Source of the DNA: Methanobacteriota archaeon
Lineage (GTDB): Archaea > Halobacteriota > Methanomicrobia > Methanomicrobiales > Methanoculleaceae
Assembly: GCA_030446015.1 (NCBI GenBank)
Contig: JASUSO010000008.1
Span: 1 to 46,961, forward strand
Direction: 5' to 3'
Length of the DNA stretch: 46,961 nucleotides
A model generated the notes under the pieces. The model saw only the letters and a program-made list of their open reading frames with translations. It was not told the origin of the DNA and ran no database searches. Made by a program: the position numbers and the translations under genes. Below are positions 19,434 through 28,422 of this stretch, one piece after another; positions within the stretch are counted from its first letter, which is position 1; each line of letters begins with the position of its first letter.

Positions 19434-20879
19434 ATGCGCATCAACCCTATCCAGCGCCAGAGCGTCATCAGCCTTGGTTCGACGCTGGTTCTCACCGCCA
19501 TTGGGTTTCTTTCCACGATGTTCTTCGCCCACACGCTAGGTCCCGCGATACTGGGTGCGTACTTCCTTTTTGTCGCTTACTTCAGCGTCTTCAATCTTAT
19601 CGGAGACGGGGGGTTCGGGGGCGCTGTGGTGAAACGGATCAGCGAGGGGGAAGACCAGAACGCTTACTTCACTGCGTTCATCCTCCTCCGGGTGATGCTG
19701 TTAGCCGTCTCGGTGGGCTTTCTCCTCATTGCACGGCCATATCTCGTCGACCTCACCTCATCCGGAGTCTTCCCCTGGTTGATCGTCGCACTGGTCGTCA
19801 GCGTCTTTACGAACATCGCCTCAAACAGTGTCTACGGCAGCGGGAAGGTCGGTGTTAACCAGATCGGTGGCCTGATCGAGAATCTGACCCGGGTGGTCAT
19901 CCAGATCGTCGCGGTCGTCCTCGGTTACGGTGTCGCGGGCCTTGCCGGAGGATTTATTGCCGGGCTGCTTGCTTCGGGGCTCTTCAATTTCCGTTTCCTG
20001 GACCTCACGCCGGCACCGTTTGGCTGGTCTCATATCCGGAGCCTCTTTTCCTTCTCGTTCTGGATGTTCCTCAGCGCAGGCGGCTACCTCGTCTTCTCCT
20101 ATGCCGACACCATCATGATCGGCTACTTCATGACCGAGGTCGATGTCGGCATCTATCGTGTGGCGCTCCAGCTCACATCGATCGCGACGTTCGTCACCAT
20201 AGCACTCCAGACCACTCTTTATCCGAAGATCAGTTACTGGGGGAAGAAAGACGCCCTCCCATCGGTGGAACCGGCGCTCGCCCGCGCCTTCACCTACTCG
20301 CTCCTGCTTGCAGTACCCGTCCTTGTTGGAGGCTGGCTCCTTGGCGAACGCCTCCTCTACTTCTTCTACGGGGAATCGTTCGCCGTCGGGGCAGGAGCTC
20401 TTTCGGTACTCCTGCTCATGCAGGTGGCAAACGTCTTCGTATACCTCCAGACGATGTGTTTGAACGCCCTCAATCGGCCGCGCGACTCGTTCCGGGTGAC
20501 GGCAGTTGCGGTCGCCGCGAACATCGGCTTGAACCTCCTCCTCATCCCGGCATACGGCATCATCGGAGCAGCAGCGGCCACGCTTGTCACCATGGTGCTG
20601 AACGCGGCGCTCGCCAACCGCGCCCTCTCCCGGAGCATCCGCGTGCGGATGGAGCCCTGGGCCGTGGGGCACATCGTTCTTGCCGCGCTCGTGATGGGTG
20701 CCGTCGTCGCGGCCTACTCGTTCGTAGTCCCGCTCACGAACGTCTTCGTCGTCCTCGGGGCGGTCGCGCTCGGCGGGGTGGTCTATCTCCTGGTTCTCCT
20801 CAAACTCGACCGGGGCATCCGCGACGAACTGAAGGAGTTGACCATGGGCCTCGGCCTCCCCTGGCCGCGTCTACTCTGA
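19434..20879 (+). CDS. Polysaccharide flippase (Wzx/MATE-like, oligosaccharide export)
   Basis: Polytopic membrane protein: MRINPIQRQSVISLGSTLVLTAIGFLSTMFFAHTLGPAILGAYFLFVAYFSVFNLIGDGGFGGAVVKRISEG... Confidence 0.88.
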   Translation: MRINPIQRQSVISLGSTLVLTAIGFLSTMFFAHTLGPAILGAYFLFVAYFSVFNLIGDGGFGGAVVKRISEGEDQNAYFTAFILLRVMLLAVSVGFLLIARPYLVDLTSSGVFPWLIVALVVSVFTNIASNSVYGSGKVGVNQIGGLIENLTRVVIQIVAVVLGYGVAGLAGGFIAGLLASGLFNFRFLDLTPAPFGWSHIRSLFSFSFWMFLSAGGYLVFSYADTIMIGYFMTEVDVGIYRVALQLTSIATFVTIALQTTLYPKISYWGKKDALPSVEPALARAFTYSLLLAVPVLVGGWLLGERLLYFFYGESFAVGAGALSVLLLMQVANVFVYLQTMCLNALNRPRDSFRVTAVAVAANIGLNLLLIPAYGIIGAAAATLVTMVLNAALANRALSRSIRVRMEPWAVGHIVLAALVMGAVVAAYSFVVPLTNVFVVLGAVALGGVVYLLVLLKLDRGIRDELKELTMGLGLPWPRLL

Positions 20880-20948
20880 GGCCGATCGGGACTACCCGTC
20901 CTGTTAAAATACCTGGTGCGGCAATGTGTGACTATACCGGAGAAGAAG

Positions 20949-21386
20949 ATGAAGAAAGAGGTTCGTGAACTGCAGCCGGGGGAGTTTCCGCTTGCAGAGG
21001 TGGTCTGGACGCACTACCGCGGCCAGAAGGCCGATCCGGCGCGGGAGAGGATATTCGGCGTCTTCGTCGACGGAGCCCTTGCAGCGACGGCCCGCTGCAC
21101 GCGCCATCCCGGCGGCCTTGAGATGGACTGTGTCTTCACTCTGGACGAGCACCGCGGACACGGATACGCCAGAGAAGCCGTGCAGATGCTCCTTGATGAA
21201 TGCGGGTCCGAGACGATCTACATCCACTCGACCCTCCCCCTGATCGGGTTCTACGAGAGCCTCGGGTTCGAGCCCATCCCGGAGGCAAGACTGCCGACGA
21301 GCATCCGGGAGCGATTCCTCTTCTGCTTTGGAGAGATGGCGGGGTGCAACGTCGCTCCCATGATGCGGAACCCCGGGAGGAGATAG
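20949..21386 (+). CDS. GNAT-family N-acetyltransferase
   Basis: MDCVFTLDEHRGHGYAREAVQMLLDECGSETIYIHSTLPLIGFYESLGFEPI: acetyl-CoA loop and C-terminal YESLGF. Confidence 0.85.
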   Translation: MKKEVRELQPGEFPLAEVVWTHYRGQKADPARERIFGVFVDGALAATARCTRHPGGLEMDCVFTLDEHRGHGYAREAVQMLLDECGSETIYIHSTLPLIGFYESLGFEPIPEARLPTSIRERFLFCFGEMAGCNVAPMMRNPGRR

Positions 21387-21511
21387 ATCCCGGGCGCTCT
21401 GGATACTTTTATCCCGTTTTTACTGAGATCACGCGAGTGGTCTCGCGACCCCGGCACACCCGCCATACCCTACACGCTCGAGGGCTTATCCAGGGGTAAA
21501 CCTGATGCACG

Positions 21512-22339
21512 ATGAAGACCGATGAGGCCGCGCTGTCTGAGGGGGCCTGCACCGGTATGATAAGCATCGACTACATCATTCCTACCTGGAACAGCGAGTC
21601 AACGTTAGAACTTGCACTCTCTTCTATCCAGAGATACGGATCCCCGAACAGGATCATCGTCATCGACAAGCACTCTACGGATCGTACCGCGGCAATCGCC
21701 GGACAGTACGGCTGCGAGGTCATCCCGTCGGACAGGAGCCTCGGGGCGGCACGAAGGCTCGGGGCATGCGAGGCCCAAACAGACCTTGTCGCCTTCGTCG
21801 ACTCCGACGTGGAGCTCCTTCCGGAGTGGGAAGAGGTCCTGCAGGCCTCGGCCGAAGGACGATATCCGGATGCAGGAGTGATCGGTGCGCTCTACGACGA
21901 CGGCTATATCAGGCGGCCGACCGGGCCGATCTCGCTGCTCGGGGGCAACGGAGCATTCGGCTGTTGCGTGACGCGCCGAAAATGCGTGGTGGCGTGCACG
22001 GCTCTCGATGGTCTCTCAAGCGGGGAAGACGCTCTTTATGCCGAGTATCTGGCCGGAAAAAACCTGCGATGGTATATCCTGCCTGTCTTTGTGAACCACC
22101 ATCATGAGCTCGGGAACGTCTCTGAGGCGATGCGGTGGCGGTGGCTGGGGGCAGGCCTCAGGCAGCGGAAAGGGTTCCGGCCCTCGATATGCAAGTCCGT
22201 CCTCGGCGGCGCAGTCGTCGGGCTCCCCATGAACGGCCTGGACCTCTCCTACCGGAAGAACCTCATCCTGCGGCTGAACTATTTTATCGGGTATATGTTC
22301 CCGGAGAGGTACTTCGAGGTCGATAGGGAGAAGAGATAG
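21512..22339 (+). CDS. GT2-family glycosyltransferase
   Basis: ISIDYIIPTWNSESTLELALSSIQRYGSPNRIIVIDKHSTDRTAAIA...DLVAFVDSDVELLPEW. Confidence 0.9.
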   Translation: MKTDEAALSEGACTGMISIDYIIPTWNSESTLELALSSIQRYGSPNRIIVIDKHSTDRTAAIAGQYGCEVIPSDRSLGAARRLGACEAQTDLVAFVDSDVELLPEWEEVLQASAEGRYPDAGVIGALYDDGYIRRPTGPISLLGGNGAFGCCVTRRKCVVACTALDGLSSGEDALYAEYLAGKNLRWYILPVFVNHHHELGNVSEAMRWRWLGAGLRQRKGFRPSICKSVLGGAVVGLPMNGLDLSYRKNLILRLNYFIGYMFPERYFEVDREKR

Positions 22340-22493
22340 TTCTGACCGCGTCCCGGGCAGGTTGTCCGGGAGAGACTTCCGCTCACCTACACCGGTCACA
22401 CAACTGCAGACAGTTGGCCGCCGGATGGCCCGTTGCACCTGAATTTTCGCCCACTGTGTGGCCTCACGCGAAGAACGACGCTTCGTCAGAAGC

Positions 22494-22806
22494 GGAGTTG
22501 GAGCACCGTAGGTGCGACCTGCGAGCGAAGCGAGCTTGAGCATCGCAGGAACGACGGGCTGATGGGTGCGACTACCCGTAGGGCAGGAGTTTGAGCACCG
22601 ATTGGTGCGAATCCGGAGTTCGAGCGCCGGCAGGTGCGAGTTGCGAGCCGCAAAGGGGACCAAAATACCCACCTACCCTACTTCGCGTTCTTCGCGGCTT
22701 CGCGTGAGTTTATCGATTCGGATAAGGGTACAACCTCACGCGAAGAGCGCGAAGCCGCGAAGTGTGACCTCCCCGGAGGGGAAGGAGTTCGAGCACCGTC
22801 AGGTGA
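22494..22806. repeat. Five short hairpin-forming repeats, consensus GAGTTYGAGCACCGnnnGGTGCGA
   Basis: Copies near 22494 (GGAGTTGGAGCACCGTAGGTGCGA), 22532 (degenerate), 22585 (GAGTTTGAGCACCGATTGGTGCGA), 22615 (GAGTTCGAGCGCCGGCAGGTGCGA) and 22783 (GAGTTCGAGCACCGTCAGGTGAGC). Confidence 0.8.
22681..22763. repeat. Inverted repeat of CGCGAAG-type units
   Basis: CTTCGCGTTCTTCGCGGCTTCGCGTGAG (22681) faces CTCACGCGAAGAGCGCGAAGCCGCGAAG (22735). Confidence 0.85.
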
Positions 22807-22891
22807 GCAACGGGCTGTCACTGACAATCAACAGATCTTCGCGTGAGTTGGCCGTTCTCCATGTGCCAACAGAATAAGACGAACTGATGCC

Positions 22892-23344
22892 CTAGTGCTC
22901 GATCTGTTTGATATGCTCGATGGCGTTCTCCGCGAGTTTCTCCCGCCCCTGCAGCTCGGCGACGTCCCGGATCGCCTCGAGCATGTGGACGGAGTCTTCG
23001 AGAAAACTCAGGATATCGGCGGGGTAGAGATCGATCCCGTATTCTTCGAGGAGGTGGGCGCTGATCTGGCGGTGATCGAGCCCCAACTCCCGGAACTCGA
23101 TGATGGTGAGGGTGAACTTCCTCTCCGGGCACCCGCAGAAGGGAGCGTTCTTGCACTTGCAGTCCATGAAATCGCGGAAGAAGGCAAGGATCTGCTCGTG
23201 CGTCCGGCGGTCGAGGTTATCGAAGTCGATTGCCTTCCCGAGCGACTCAAGAAACGCGCCCGAGAAGACATGATCCGGGAGCCGGAAACCTGCTGCCCGT
23301 TCAAGTTTCCGTGCCGCCCGGAACCGGGCCTTATCCGCAATCAC
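22892..23344 (-). CDS. Conserved archaeal protein, DUF5814-like, with CxCx5CxC cysteine cluster
   Basis: FMDCKCKNAPFCGCPERKFTLTIIEFRELGLDHRQISAHLLEEYGIDLYPADILSFLEDSVHMLEAI resembles the C-terminal module of archaeal DUF5814 helicases (from memory). Confidence 0.6.
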   Translation of the reverse strand: MIADKARFRAARKLERAAGFRLPDHVFSGAFLESLGKAIDFDNLDRRTHEQILAFFRDFMDCKCKNAPFCGCPERKFTLTIIEFRELGLDHRQISAHLLEEYGIDLYPADILSFLEDSVHMLEAIRDVAELQGREKLAENAIEHIKQIEH

Positions 23345-23967
23345 GACGCTTCTCCGGGCTCCTCATCGAACTTCGCGAGCGACTTCATGGCGTTGCTCAT
23401 GGTCTCGATCTCGATGAGCCACTCGTCGAAGAGGGTCGGGTTCTCCACGTTGTCCTTGATGTACTTTGCGCAACAGGCGGCGCCGTCGATCACGGCGGCC
23501 CCGATGTTCGCCGCAACCTCGAGCGCCTCCTCGAGGTTTTCCTCGTCGATGCCCCGTCCTTTCTTCACGAGGGCCTTGATGTCCGTCTCAAACCCGCCTT
23601 CGAGGTACTTCCGGCAGGCGGTGAAGAGCACCAGCAGGGAGAGCTGGAGCGAGCCGATGATCTCTTCGAGTTCTCCCTCAGGAAGCCCGGTCATGACGAT
23701 CAGTTCCACCTCGTCGAGTTTCTCGATGGTCTCCTCTTTCGTGAACCGGCCGTTCTGGTAGAGGCGGATGATCTTCAAGACTGAGAGGGTGATATCTTCG
23801 GTGAAACTGAAGAGGATCTGTTCGCCCTCCGAGACCTCTTCGCCTTCGGCGGGCTCGAAATTCGCTTCCTCCAGTGTCTTGATCCAGTTTTCCCAGCGCT
23901 CCTGATTGTAAAAGATATAGAAGAGCTTCATGGGTTCTGCCTGTTTGGCACTCGCTTTCTTCGCCAT
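23341..23967 (-). CDS. DUF2150 family protein
   Basis: MAKKASAKQAEPMKLFYIFYNQERWENWIKTLEEANFEP...; 4-nt overlap with the downstream gene. Confidence 0.75.
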   Translation of the reverse strand: MAKKASAKQAEPMKLFYIFYNQERWENWIKTLEEANFEPAEGEEVSEGEQILFSFTEDITLSVLKIIRLYQNGRFTKEETIEKLDEVELIVMTGLPEGELEEIIGSLQLSLLVLFTACRKYLEGGFETDIKALVKKGRGIDEENLEEALEVAANIGAAVIDGAACCAKYIKDNVENPTLFDEWLIEIETMSNAMKSLAKFDEEPGEAS

Positions 23968-24081
23968 ATCAGTACACATTCGGAGTGCCTCTGTTAAAAA
24001 CCATTTGCTCTTCGTGCAGAAACCCGGAATTGGCGCGATTCGCGAACATTCATCTAGGACGAACGAGCATATGAAGGGCAG

Positions 24082-24378
24082 ATGACGAGAGTTCGCGGGC
24101 CTGGTGCGCTCCGGAAATCCTACGCACCCTCTGCGGTCACGGCGGAGGCGCGCCGACAGGGGTGCCGGACGGTGGTCGACGGGACCCACGCCGACGATCA
24201 TGTGGCTACCCGGTCCGAGATGCGGGCGCTCTGTGAACTCGGGGTGCCCGTCCGTCCCCCGTCCGCGTGCCTCGCAACCCGTATCCCCGCCGGCGCGGTG
24301 AAGGAACTCGGATGTATGGATGTAGCGATTGCCTCCGGTGGTTGCCGGGAAGGAGGTGTGGATTCGTGGAAGCGGTGA
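24082..24378 (+). pseudogene. Truncated PP-loop ATPase remnant (LarE / NAD-synthase-like)
   Basis: TVVDGTHADDHVATRSEMRALCELGVPVRPPSACLATRIPAG matches the core of LarE-type PP-loop proteins; the SGGxDS-containing N-terminus is absent. Confidence 0.6.
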
Positions 24379-25544
24379 TGGTCAGGTACGGCGAGATCTT
24401 CCTCAAGAGCGAGACGGTGAAACGGAGGTACATATCGATATTGACAAAAAACATCGGCCTTGCGCTGGAGACCGAGGGACTCGCCCACCGTATCGAGACA
24501 TACCGGGGAAGGATCATGATCTACGGCGACGAGCCCCGGAGAATTGCCGCGGCGGCTACAAGGACCTTCGGGGTGGTGAGCACCAGCGTCTGCACGGTGA
24601 CCACGGCGGATATCGAGAGGCTCGCGGCCACGGCGGTCGAGCACGCGGAGAGGAATCTCCGGCCCGGGATGTCGTTTGCGGTCCGGGCGCGACGGTCGGG
24701 TGTCGAGGGGTTCAGCAGTCAGGAACTCGCGGCGGCGGTCGGTTCGGCCGTCCTCGACCGGATACCGGAGGCGAGGGTCGACCTCTCGGCGCCCGACTAC
24801 GAGATCTTCGTGGAGGCCCGGGAGTACGGCGGCCTCGTCTACGACGAGAAGATCCCGGGGCCGGGCGGGCTCCCCTACGGGACTCAGGGCGAAGTGATGA
24901 CCCTGCTCTCGGAAGGAATAGACTCGCCGGTCGCGTCGTGGCTGATGATGCGGCGGGGATGCCTGATGGTGCACGTCAACATGCGCGGCGGGCGGTTCGG
25001 GGGTGCGGACGCGGAGAAGAACGTCCTCGCAAATCACGCCCGGCTCTCCCTCTGGGTTCCGGGGCACCCCCTCGATCTCCTGGTCGTGGATATGGAGCCG
25101 TTCTTTGCGGCGATCACGGCACTGAAAGAACCGCGCTATCGGTGCGTCCTCTGCAAGCGATTCATGCTCCGCGTGGCGAGCATCCTTGCAAAGGAGCGTG
25201 GCGCTGCCGCCCTGGTCAACGGCGACAACCTGGGGCAGGTGGCGTCCCAGACACTCGCGAACATGGCGGTGATTGCTCCTGCGGCGACCGTTCCGGTGCT
25301 CCGGCCGCTGATCGGGTTCGACAAGGAGGAGGTCGTCGACCGCGCACGCGCCATCGGGACGTTTCAGGCGCAGCCGGGAGATGTCGGGTGTACAGTCGCC
25401 CCCCGCTACCCCTCGACGGCGGCGCCCGCGGAGACGATCCTGAATCTTGAAGAGGAGATCGGCGTGGCAGGTCTCGCGGCACGGGCGGCAGCGACGGTGC
25501 GGCGGTATCGGGCGAAGAATGGGGTGGTTGAGGAGATCGGGTGA
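24369..25544 (+). CDS. thiI: tRNA 4-thiouridine / thiamine sulfurtransferase
   Basis: VEAVMVRYGEIFLKSETVKRRYISILTKNI... (ThiI N-term), THUMP-like middle, PP-loop LLSEGIDSPVASWLMMRRGC, FGGADAEKNVL. GTG start proposed. Confidence 0.9.
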   Translation, partial: EAVMVRYGEIFLKSETVKRRYISILTKNIGLALETEGLAHRIETYRGRIMIYGDEPRRIAAAATRTFGVVSTSVCTVTTADIERLAATAVEHAERNLRPGMSFAVRARRSGVEGFSSQELAAAVGSAVLDRIPEARVDLSAPDYEIFVEAREYGGLVYDEKIPGPGGLPYGTQGEVMTLLSEGIDSPVASWLMMRRGCLMVHVNMRGGRFGGADAEKNVLANHARLSLWVPGHPLDLLVVDMEPFFAAITALKEPRYRCVLCKRFMLRVASILAKERGAAALVNGDNLGQVASQTLANMAVIAPAATVPVLRPLIGFDKEEVVDRARAIGTFQAQPGDVGCTVAPRYPSTAAPAETILNLEEEIGVAGLAARAAATVRRYRAKNGVVEEIG

Positions 25545-25595
25545 GGGAACCGTCTGGCCCTCAACAAACCTGCTCTTCTATTCTGATATCGTTGT

Positions 25596-25727
25596 CTCGC
25601 GCGAAGACGCGAAGGACGCGAAGTTGAGGGGGCAGGGGCGGCTTGGACTTTATGTCTTCGCGGCTTCGCGTGAGGCCGTGTACAATCTCTCGCAGTCGCA
25701 CATCTCACCAGAAGGTGTCCAAACTCG
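25596..25727. repeat. Second copy of the CGCGAAG inverted repeat plus an inverted GAGTTT..CACC..GGTG hairpin unit
   Basis: CTCGCGCGAAGACGCGAAGGACGCGAAG at 25596 faces TCTTCGCGGCTTCGCGTGAG at about 25655. GTCGCACATCTCACCAGAAGGTGTCCAAACTCG (25697-25729) is the inverse of the hairpin unit at 22.5-22.8 kb. Confidence 0.8.
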
Positions 25728-25773
25728 CCCCGGCCCGCACGCACCCGCTCAAAAAAGAATTCCGAGGTCTCCC

Positions 25774-26952
25774 TCAGACTATATTCAACCCGTTCTCTCG
25801 TGCGATCTCGACGAACGACTCCCCGATGTGCCGGATCTGCTTCTCCGTCAGTCCGAAGGTGTTGAACTTCCAGACCTTCGTGGAGCCCGGGATGACACCG
25901 ATGATGCCCCGCTTCTTTAAGTCGCTCGAGAGGAAGAAGCCGCGTTTCTTGTGCTGTTGCGCAACTTTATCGAAGGACCCACGAGTATCGACCCGGGTCA
26001 GGGTGTGCTGCCGCGGGTAGTCGGAGAGGACCGTCGTCCCCTCGATGGAGAGGAGGGCGTCTATGACCGCCTGCGAGTGCGCCACCTCGGTATCCCAGCG
26101 CTTCACCCGCTCCTTGACGTGGGGGAACGAGGCCATCATCCCGACGACGGTGACGCCCATCAGGGTGCAGCCCATCATCTCGACCTCTTTTATCCCGAAC
26201 GTCCGGCCGGTCACGTCGCCCTTCGCCTGCGTCGTCCGGAAGACCCGCTCCGCATGCTCGTTCGTCGTCGCGAGGACGCCGGAGGGCGCCGGGGCCGCCA
26301 TGCTCTTGTGGCCCGACCCGATCACGAAGTCGGCACCGAGCGCTTTGCCGTCGACCGGCATGATCCCGACCGTGTAGGCCCCGTTGACGAGGACGGGGAT
26401 ATCGTACTGGTGGGCGACCTTTGTGATGGCCGCAACGTCGTGGACGTTCCCGAACTGGTAGTCGACGTGGTCGACGAAGAGCAGGGGCGGCGTCTTTGAG
26501 AACTCCCGGATCACTGCCTCGATCTTCTCTGCCACGGCGTCGGGGGTGATATGGTTCTTTGCGTCCTTCGGGATCTCACGCGGGATCCCCCCCGCTTCCT
26601 CGATCGCCAGGAACTCGGTGTAGTGGGCGAGCGACGTCAGGATGACCGGGTCGCCTTTCTCCACGTATGTGCTCGCGACCGCCTGGAACCCCCGGCGCGC
26701 TCCCGGCACCACCCGCGCGGTATCCATATTCAGCCACGCGGCGAGGTCGGCGTGGAACTGCGCGATGGGGGGGTTCTGGATGTAGTCGAGCCTGAAGGGG
26801 CTGCGGCAGTTGTCGCAGACGGAGTAGCCGTCCGCAAAGGATATCGCCGCCTTCATGGCGTCGGCGGTGAGCCGCCCGCCCGCCTGGATAGGATCGATGT
26901 TGATGTACATCTCCTCGACGTCGCGGGACTCGATATCGATCGCGCACTTCAC
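25774..26952 (-). CDS. pscS: O-phospho-L-seryl-tRNA:Cys-tRNA synthase (SepCysS)
   Basis: YINIDPIQAGGRLTADAMKAAISFADGYSVCDNCRSPFRLDYIQNPPIAQFHADLAAWLNMD...FVIGSGHKSMAAPAPSGVLA (PLP lysine region). Confidence 0.92.
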   Translation of the reverse strand: MKCAIDIESRDVEEMYINIDPIQAGGRLTADAMKAAISFADGYSVCDNCRSPFRLDYIQNPPIAQFHADLAAWLNMDTARVVPGARRGFQAVASTYVEKGDPVILTSLAHYTEFLAIEEAGGIPREIPKDAKNHITPDAVAEKIEAVIREFSKTPPLLFVDHVDYQFGNVHDVAAITKVAHQYDIPVLVNGAYTVGIMPVDGKALGADFVIGSGHKSMAAPAPSGVLATTNEHAERVFRTTQAKGDVTGRTFGIKEVEMMGCTLMGVTVVGMMASFPHVKERVKRWDTEVAHSQAVIDALLSIEGTTVLSDYPRQHTLTRVDTRGSFDKVAQQHKKRGFFLSSDLKKRGIIGVIPGSTKVWKFNTFGLTEKQIRHIGESFVEIARENGLNIV

Positions 26953-27146
26953 CGGATCAACTCCTCTTCGAGGATTGCAACCTGCCGTTTCACCTTTTCG
27001 AGAGTTGTTGCGGCGCGCTTCTTCTGCTCTTCATCGAGGTCGTGCCCGGGAGCTGTCTCCCGGAGCAGGAACCGGACGTCGGAGAGGAGGAAGAGTGCCT
27101 GAAAAACTGCATCAACGGCTCGTTTTGACACGAGATCACCATACAA
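26949..27146 (-). CDS. UPF0147 family protein
   Basis: 65 aa small helical protein; 4-nt overlap with the SepCysS start. Confidence 0.6.
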   Translation of the reverse strand: MYGDLVSKRAVDAVFQALFLLSDVRFLLRETAPGHDLDEEQKKRAATTLEKVKRQVAILEEELIR

Positions 27147-27261
27147 ATATCAGTGGGGGTATATTAGAATACGCGTATCATGGACGCCTCTTCGGTGCCG
27201 GATACATTCACGCCGCGCAGATCAGGCATTTATACTCAAGGAACACGGAGACTAATTGGGC

Positions 27262-28422
27262 ATGAAGATCGTTCACCTGGCAGACACGCATCTCGGATTG
27301 TCGGCTTTTAACCGGGTTGATCCGGAGACCGGGATGAACCTGCGCGAACAGCTCATCTACGAGAACTTCCTTGCCGCCATCGACCGTGTCATTGCCATGC
27401 GCCCCGATGCGCTCGTCCACGCGGGCGATCTCTTCCACCAGGTCAAGCCGAAGACCCGCGCCTACACGACGGCGCTCGACGCCCTCTCCCGCCTGCACGA
27501 CGCGGGGATCCCGGTGCTCATGGTCGCGGGCAACCACAGCATGGCCAAGACCCGGTACACGGCGTCGCCGTTCGAGGTTCTGGAGCGGGGCGGCTATCGC
27601 GCCCGCGACCTCTACGTCGCCCACCACAACCGTTACCGGCGGGTCGAGCTCGGGGATGCGGTCTTTCACCTGATACCGAATATGCTCGAGGCGGAAGGTT
27701 ACCGGAGGGCGTTCGAGGAGATCGAGTTCTCGCCCGGCACGAACGTCCTGGTCACCCACGGCCTTGCGAGCATCTTGAAGGACAGGCGACTGCACACCGT
27801 CGCCGAGCACGAACTGGACGCGACCATCCTCTCCGACCGGTTCGACTACATCGCGCTCGGCCACTTCCACGGCCAGGTGCAGGTCGCCGACAACGCCTGG
27901 TACAGCGGGTCGCTCGAGCACTGCAACTACGGGGAGATCGCGGAGGAGAAGGGCGGTCTCGCCGTGAACCTCGCATCGGGCGAGGTCGAGCACATCGACC
28001 TCCCGCGCACGCCGATGTTCAGCCTCGGCAGGATCAACTGCGACGGGCTCTCGGCGAGAGAGGTCGTGGACCGCATCCTCGATGCTGCCGATAGTCATGG
28101 GGAGAAGATCTACCGCGCGATCTGCCAGATGACGCTTGATGGGATACGCCGCGATACGCTCCGCGCGCTCGACCAGAAGGCGCTCCAGGAGATCCGGAAC
28201 CGTGTGCTGGACCTCAAGCTGCAGGTGCTGGCCGTCGACGACCCGTCCCGGATCTTTTACGAGGATTCGCTCGTCGGCATCGACTACGTCGTCGAGTTCG
28301 AGCGGTTCGTGGAGAAGGAGCACCTCGCTCCCGGCGATGCGGAGTTCGTGAAGAAGACCGGGACGGAGGTTCTCCGGTCGGTGATTGCGCGCCACAAAGA
28401 GGGAGAGCGTGCTGCTGAATAA
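27262..28422 (+). CDS. mre11: DNA double-strand break repair nuclease Mre11
   Basis: MKIVHLADTHLGLSAFNRVDPETGMNLRE..., LVHAGDLFHQVKPKTRAY, VAGNHSMAK, ALGHFHGQVQ. Confidence 0.95.
   Translation: MKIVHLADTHLGLSAFNRVDPETGMNLREQLIYENFLAAIDRVIAMRPDALVHAGDLFHQVKPKTRAYTTALDALSRLHDAGIPVLMVAGNHSMAKTRYTASPFEVLERGGYRARDLYVAHHNRYRRVELGDAVFHLIPNMLEAEGYRRAFEEIEFSPGTNVLVTHGLASILKDRRLHTVAEHELDATILSDRFDYIALGHFHGQVQVADNAWYSGSLEHCNYGEIAEEKGGLAVNLASGEVEHIDLPRTPMFSLGRINCDGLSAREVVDRILDAADSHGEKIYRAICQMTLDGIRRDTLRALDQKALQEIRNRVLDLKLQVLAVDDPSRIFYEDSLVGIDYVVEFERFVEKEHLAPGDAEFVKKTGTEVLRSVIARHKEGERAAE

Noticed and set aside
21425-21444. GAGATCAC-GCGA-GTGGTCTC hairpin between the GNAT and GT2 genes
   Set aside because: Short, one G-T pair, no downstream T-tract; too weak to call a terminator or regulatory RNA.
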